8,512 nucleotides of DNA from JAPUDS01 sp039812985 (GTDB taxonomy: Bacteria > Patescibacteriota > Saccharimonadia > Saccharimonadales > Saccharimonadaceae), in NCBI GenBank assembly GCA_039812985.1, contig JBDHUL010000037.1, positions 1 through 8,512 on the forward strand. The letters are read 5' to 3'. The notes below the pieces were generated by a model. It was not told where the DNA came from. It worked only from the letters and a program-made list of their open reading frames with translations, and did not search any database. This document shows positions 6,653 through 8,512 of this stretch, one piece after another. Made by a program: the position numbers and the translations under genes. The number at the start of each line of letters is the position of its first letter. Position 1 is the stretch's first letter.

Positions 6653-7170
6653 TGTTGATGGATACTTTCTACGACCTGAACCGTGTTAGTGCCTTCGAGT
6701 CGGTAGTACAACAGAAAACGCACACAGGTAGGCCCGGTAGTACAGAGACTATTGCTCGAAGTAAGCGGAAGGTAAATATACTGGTTTTTTGTCGGTGCCT
6801 GTGGCTGGGCAGTAGTCGTTGCGGCGACAATGCTCGTTGCAGTCGTTGTGTCAGGGGCTTTTGTGATAGAAAGGCTCTGCCTTCGGAATAAGCTGTCGTA
6901 CCCAGAGACGGTTGTGGCGGTTGTGGTTGTCGGATAGCTTGGCCCGCTTGTCGTTGTGGCATCACGCATATAGCTTGTCTCAAAAGCTCGGGCAATCGAC
7001 TCGACGTCAGAGATTCGTTCGGCATCCCGTCCGGCATATCGATGAGACAAGACAATAGACATGGTGAGTCCCGCCAAGATGCCAATAACCGATATAACCA
7101 CCATCAGTTCGACGATTGTCATACCGACCGCTCGCTTGTTTGCGTTTTCGGGAGAAGACCATATAACCAT
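6649..7170 (-). CDS. Type IV prepilin-like protein (first gene of pilus operon, GspH-like or major pilin)
   Basis: 173 aa. A 16-residue leader with Lys and Arg before Gly16 precedes MTIVELMVVISVIGILAG, with Glu21 at mature position +5. Met replaces the more common Phe at +1, which prepilin peptidases tolerate. A charged helix follows (RDAERISDVESIARAFE, 48-64), as in GspG/GspH and PilA. Residues 71-127 are unusually rich in Thr and Ala, a possible O-glycosylated or flexible surface region. Cys143 and Cys149 near the C-terminus could form the small loop seen in many pilins. ATG 7170 gives a normal leader; AAAGG is only 2 nt away, too near to act well. It is the first of four overlapping genes, 50 bp downstream of murB. 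Whether it is the main shaft subunit or a minor one cannot be told from sequence alone. Confidence 0.87.
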   Translation of the reverse strand: MVIWSSPENANKRAVGMTIVELMVVISVIGILAGLTMSIVLSHRYAGRDAERISDVESIARAFETSYMRDATTTSGPSYPTTTTATTVSGYDSLFRRQSLSITKAPDTTTATSIVAATTTAQPQAPTKNQYIYLPLTSSNSLCTTGPTCVRFLLYYRLEGTNTVQVVESIHQQ

Positions 7171-7181
7171 AACCTTTATGT

Positions 7182-7192
7182 ATTGTAGTATA
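7182..7192 (-). promoter_or_regulatory. Candidate promoter of the pilus operon
   Basis: On the minus strand, overlapping -10 candidates TATACT (7192-7187) and TACAAT (7187-7182) lie 16 and 11 nt before the first pilin ATG, giving a very short leader. No clear -35 box is seen upstream, and read-through from murB is also possible. Confidence 0.4.
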
Positions 7193-7220
7193 ATTCCGCG
7201 GATCTGAACAGCGGTTTCGG

Positions 7221-8261
7221 CTAAAAGTTACCGAGGAAACGGACTTCTGGGATAAGCTCTATGTCGAGCTTGGCTTTGACGGCATGAACGATGGTTTGTA
7301 CCACTTCGTATACCTCTGCGGCGGTCGCGCCAGGGAGCGCTTCGAGTTTGAGGACGTGTTGTGGGTGCAGACGAATATGGCCCCAGGTTTGGCCGCGGCT
7401 GAATCCGGCCGCGAGTAGTACGTGGGCCGCCGAAGATCGGTGACTGTCACCTCCGTGTATACGGCTCTGGCTCTCTATGCGCTCCAGCGTTTTGCCGGTT
7501 TCGTCAAATTTCGCAAGTTCTCTCGCCTGTTCGGTTGAGACGATGGGGTTTTTGAAAAACGACCCGGCGGTGTGTTCAGACTTTGGTTCGTCTGGGTGAT
7601 AGAGCGACCCGGCGCGGCGACGTGTTTCGATGATAGCTTTTCGACGCTGCTCGAGGCTACTTTGGTCGAGGCCAAACTCATGAGCAACCGCCAGGGCGGC
7701 GTCGTATTGTAATTCGTGTAGAGGGGTGGGCGAAAGGGTAAATCCCGCGCGTAGGATGATGAGGTGAGGGTTGTTTTGTAAAGAGCTCCGGCGGTAGGAA
7801 AATTCAAAGCCGCTCTTTGCATACCGCTCAACCCGTGCCGTATTAAGGTTGAAAACATCGAGCCAAGCAAGGGTGTCCGATACTTGCTGGCCATAGGCGG
7901 CAATGTTGCCGAATACCGCACCACCCACGCTGCTCGGAATCTCACTCATGAGTTCCAGTCCCCATAGTTCTGCGGCAATAGCCCTTTTTACAACGTCGTC
8001 CCACCAGACGCCGGCTTCAGCGGTGAGCTCACGATCCTTTACCTCAATGCGACCACCTCGCCAGATAATTGTTCGTCCAGGAAGCCCGTTGTCGCTGACG
8101 AGGACGTTGCAACCAAATCCGAGTATCCAGGGCTGTGTTTTAGATCCAACGAGGGCAGATGTCATATTGTCGTAGGTTTCAACCACAACGAGTTCTTCAG
8201 CTGCCCCACCAACCCGTAGCGATGTGTACGATGCGAGTGGTTCGTTGAGCAAAGTGTTCAT
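7221..8261 (-). CDS. murB: UDP-N-acetylmuramate dehydrogenase (MurB), type I
   Basis: An FAD- and NADPH-dependent reductase that converts UDP-GlcNAc-enolpyruvate, the MurA product, to UDP-MurNAc in the cytoplasm. It has 346 aa from the ATG at 8261, the size of type I MurB (E. coli, 342 aa). Motifs: SYTSLRVGG at 11-19, FAD-binding LGFGCNVLVSD at 47-57, IPSSVGGAVFGNIAAYG at 108-124, FSYRRS at 154-159 (Tyr156-Arg157, the E. coli Y158/R159 site), GSFFKNP at 233-239 with catalytic Ser234, and PEVRFLG at 338-344 with catalytic Glu339. All are intact. The frame can be opened at a GTG at 8276, but that GTG overlaps the -10 box TATACT, so the ATG at 8261 is preferred. It has no Shine-Dalgarno. It is followed 50 bp later by the pilus operon on the same strand. 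Confidence 0.95.
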   Translation of the reverse strand: MNTLLNEPLASYTSLRVGGAAEELVVVETYDNMTSALVGSKTQPWILGFGCNVLVSDNGLPGRTIIWRGGRIEVKDRELTAEAGVWWDDVVKRAIAAELWGLELMSEIPSSVGGAVFGNIAAYGQQVSDTLAWLDVFNLNTARVERYAKSGFEFSYRRSSLQNNPHLIILRAGFTLSPTPLHELQYDAALAVAHEFGLDQSSLEQRRKAIIETRRRAGSLYHPDEPKSEHTAGSFFKNPIVSTEQARELAKFDETGKTLERIESQSRIHGGDSHRSSAAHVLLAAGFSRGQTWGHIRLHPQHVLKLEALPGATAAEVYEVVQTIVHAVKAKLDIELIPEVRFLGNF

Positions 8262-8267
8262 AGCATT

Positions 8268-8273
8268 AGTATA
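8268..8273 (-). promoter_or_regulatory. -10 box of murB, leaderless start
   Basis: TATACT on the minus strand ends 6 nt before the ATG at 8261, the same arrangement as murA (TATACT plus 7 nt). Transcription would start at about the A of ATG. Its upstream region overlaps the divergent plus-strand promoter at 8287-8295. Confidence 0.5.
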
Positions 8274-8286
8274 CACGCTTCGTCTC

Positions 8287-8295
8287 TGTTATAAT
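8287..8295 (+). promoter_or_regulatory. Extended -10 promoter of the tRNA-Arg leader
   Basis: TG-T-TATAAT is a perfect extended -10 element. TTAGTA at 8266-8271 could be a weak -35 with an 18-nt spacer. Transcription would begin near 8302 and run toward tRNA-Arg, about 130 nt downstream. Confidence 0.6.
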
Positions 8296-8301
8296 AAACT
8301 T

Positions 8302-8433
8302 CGCCTTTGTCGAATTCGAACCACCTAGGAGGTTATAGCGCGAATTGGCAGGGAGAAACATTAACGAAAAAACGAAGAAAACCGAAGCAAAGCAACCCAT
8401 CGGGCCGCAGACTAGCAGTCTTCGTTTTAACGA
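8302..8433 (+). other. Structured leader or small RNA upstream of tRNA-Arg
   Basis: Bases between the plus-strand promoter and the tRNA. AATTCG-AACC (8313-8322) can pair with GGTT (8331-8334) and CGAATT (8341-8346), leaving an 8-nt loop ACCTAGGA and a 6-nt bulge. AAAACGAAGA (8369-8378) is the exact reverse complement of 8419-8428. A possible 32-codon frame starts with TTG at 8345, after AGGAGG at 8327-8332 (12-nt spacing), and ends with the TAG at 8441-8443 inside the tRNA. Its product would be polar and Lys/Thr/Asn-rich. The long spacing, the TTG start and the overlap with the tRNA make it a weak gene candidate. Confidence 0.35.
8409..8428 (+). terminator. Weak terminator-like hairpin before tRNA-Arg
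   Basis: AGACT-AGC-AGTCT is a perfect 5-bp hairpin followed by TCGTTTT. The stem has only two G:C pairs, so it is weak. The downstream arm also takes part in the competing 10-bp pairing with 8369-8378, so the two structures exclude each other. It may instead mark processing of the tRNA precursor. Confidence 0.2.
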
Positions 8434-8510
8434 GCACCCGTAGCTCAGTGGATTAGAGTAGCTGGCTTCGAACCAGTTGGTCGCAAGTTCGAATCTTGCC
8501 GGGTGTACCA
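8434..8510 (+). tRNA. tRNA-Arg(TCG)
   Basis: A complete cloverleaf: acceptor GCACCCG (8434-8440) with CGGGTGT (8500-8506), including a terminal G:U pair; D stem GCTC/GAGT with GGA in the loop; anticodon stem GCTGG/CCAGT around CTTCGAA (8466-8472), giving anticodon TCG that reads CGA; a 5-nt variable loop; T stem GCAAG/CTTGC with TTCGAAT; discriminator A and an encoded CCA (8508-8510). A20 in the D loop and C35 agree with arginine identity. Confidence 0.96.
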
Positions 8511-8512
8511 TA

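Noticed and set aside
7189..7194. Perfect TATAAT on the plus strand between murB and the pilus operon
   Set aside because: No plus-strand gene lies downstream; it is probably the complement of the AT-rich minus-strand promoter.
7197..7215. CCGC...GCGG inverted repeat after murB as a terminator
   Set aside because: Only a 4-bp stem with an 11-nt loop and no T-run; too weak to support.
7475..7945. 156-codon minus-strand ORF inside murB
   Set aside because: Alternative frame of a murB region with all catalytic motifs in the main frame; no independent signal.
8266..8511. 81-codon minus-strand ORF over the tRNA region
   Set aside because: Its N-terminal part is the antisense translation of tRNA-Arg, a well-known source of false gene calls; it also overlaps the murB promoter, and no ribosome binding site supports it.

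Overview
The window encodes eight proteins and one tRNA, densely packed, with a base composition near 50 % GC. Gene content (the peptidoglycan enzymes MurA and MurB, serine hydroxymethyltransferase, one sortase, a set of type IV pilin-like genes), very tight packing and the standard genetic code fit a small-genome Patescibacteria/CPR lineage. Candidatus Saccharibacteria (TM7) is my best guess, but this comes from recognising the style of the genes and not from a marker gene. None of the eight reading frames contains an internal TGA, so the TGA=Gly code of SR1/Gracilibacteria is not in use.

Layout: a membrane-anchored sortase (42-701, +) converges with a MurA that carries an N-terminal XRE-type helix-turn-helix (705-2222, -). 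MurA and glyA (2345-3622, +) diverge from a 122-bp region holding a long 16-bp inverted repeat that overlaps both likely promoters. glyA converges on, and overlaps by 4 bp, a four-gene pilus operon read on the minus strand in the order 7170 -> 3619: three small to medium prepilins (GspH/I/J-like by order and size) and a final large prepilin-like protein whose body is a seven-repeat RCC1 beta-propeller with paired cysteines. Upstream of the operon lies murB (7221-8261, -). Divergent from murB are a strong plus-strand extended -10 promoter, a structured leader of about 130 nt, and tRNA-Arg(TCG).

How the genes fit together: MurA and MurB catalyse the first two committed steps of UDP-MurNAc synthesis and flank the pilus operon without being in one operon with each other. 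The four pilin-like proteins share type III prepilin leaders, overlapping or abutting reading frames and even cysteine counts. They probably form a minor-pilin tip complex presenting the RCC1 propeller outside the cell, plausibly for attachment to a host cell or surface. The sortase is an orphan here: I see no LPXTG-type substrate in the window.

Two themes go beyond routine annotation. First, several genes (sortase, murA, murB, perhaps the first pilin) have a good -10 box only 6-11 nt before the start codon and no usable Shine-Dalgarno, so they look leaderless or nearly so, whereas glyA and two genes inside the pilus operon have clear Shine-Dalgarno sequences. Second, the HTH-MurA fusion sits directly beside a candidate operator in its own promoter, suggesting an enzyme that may regulate itself and possibly glyA.
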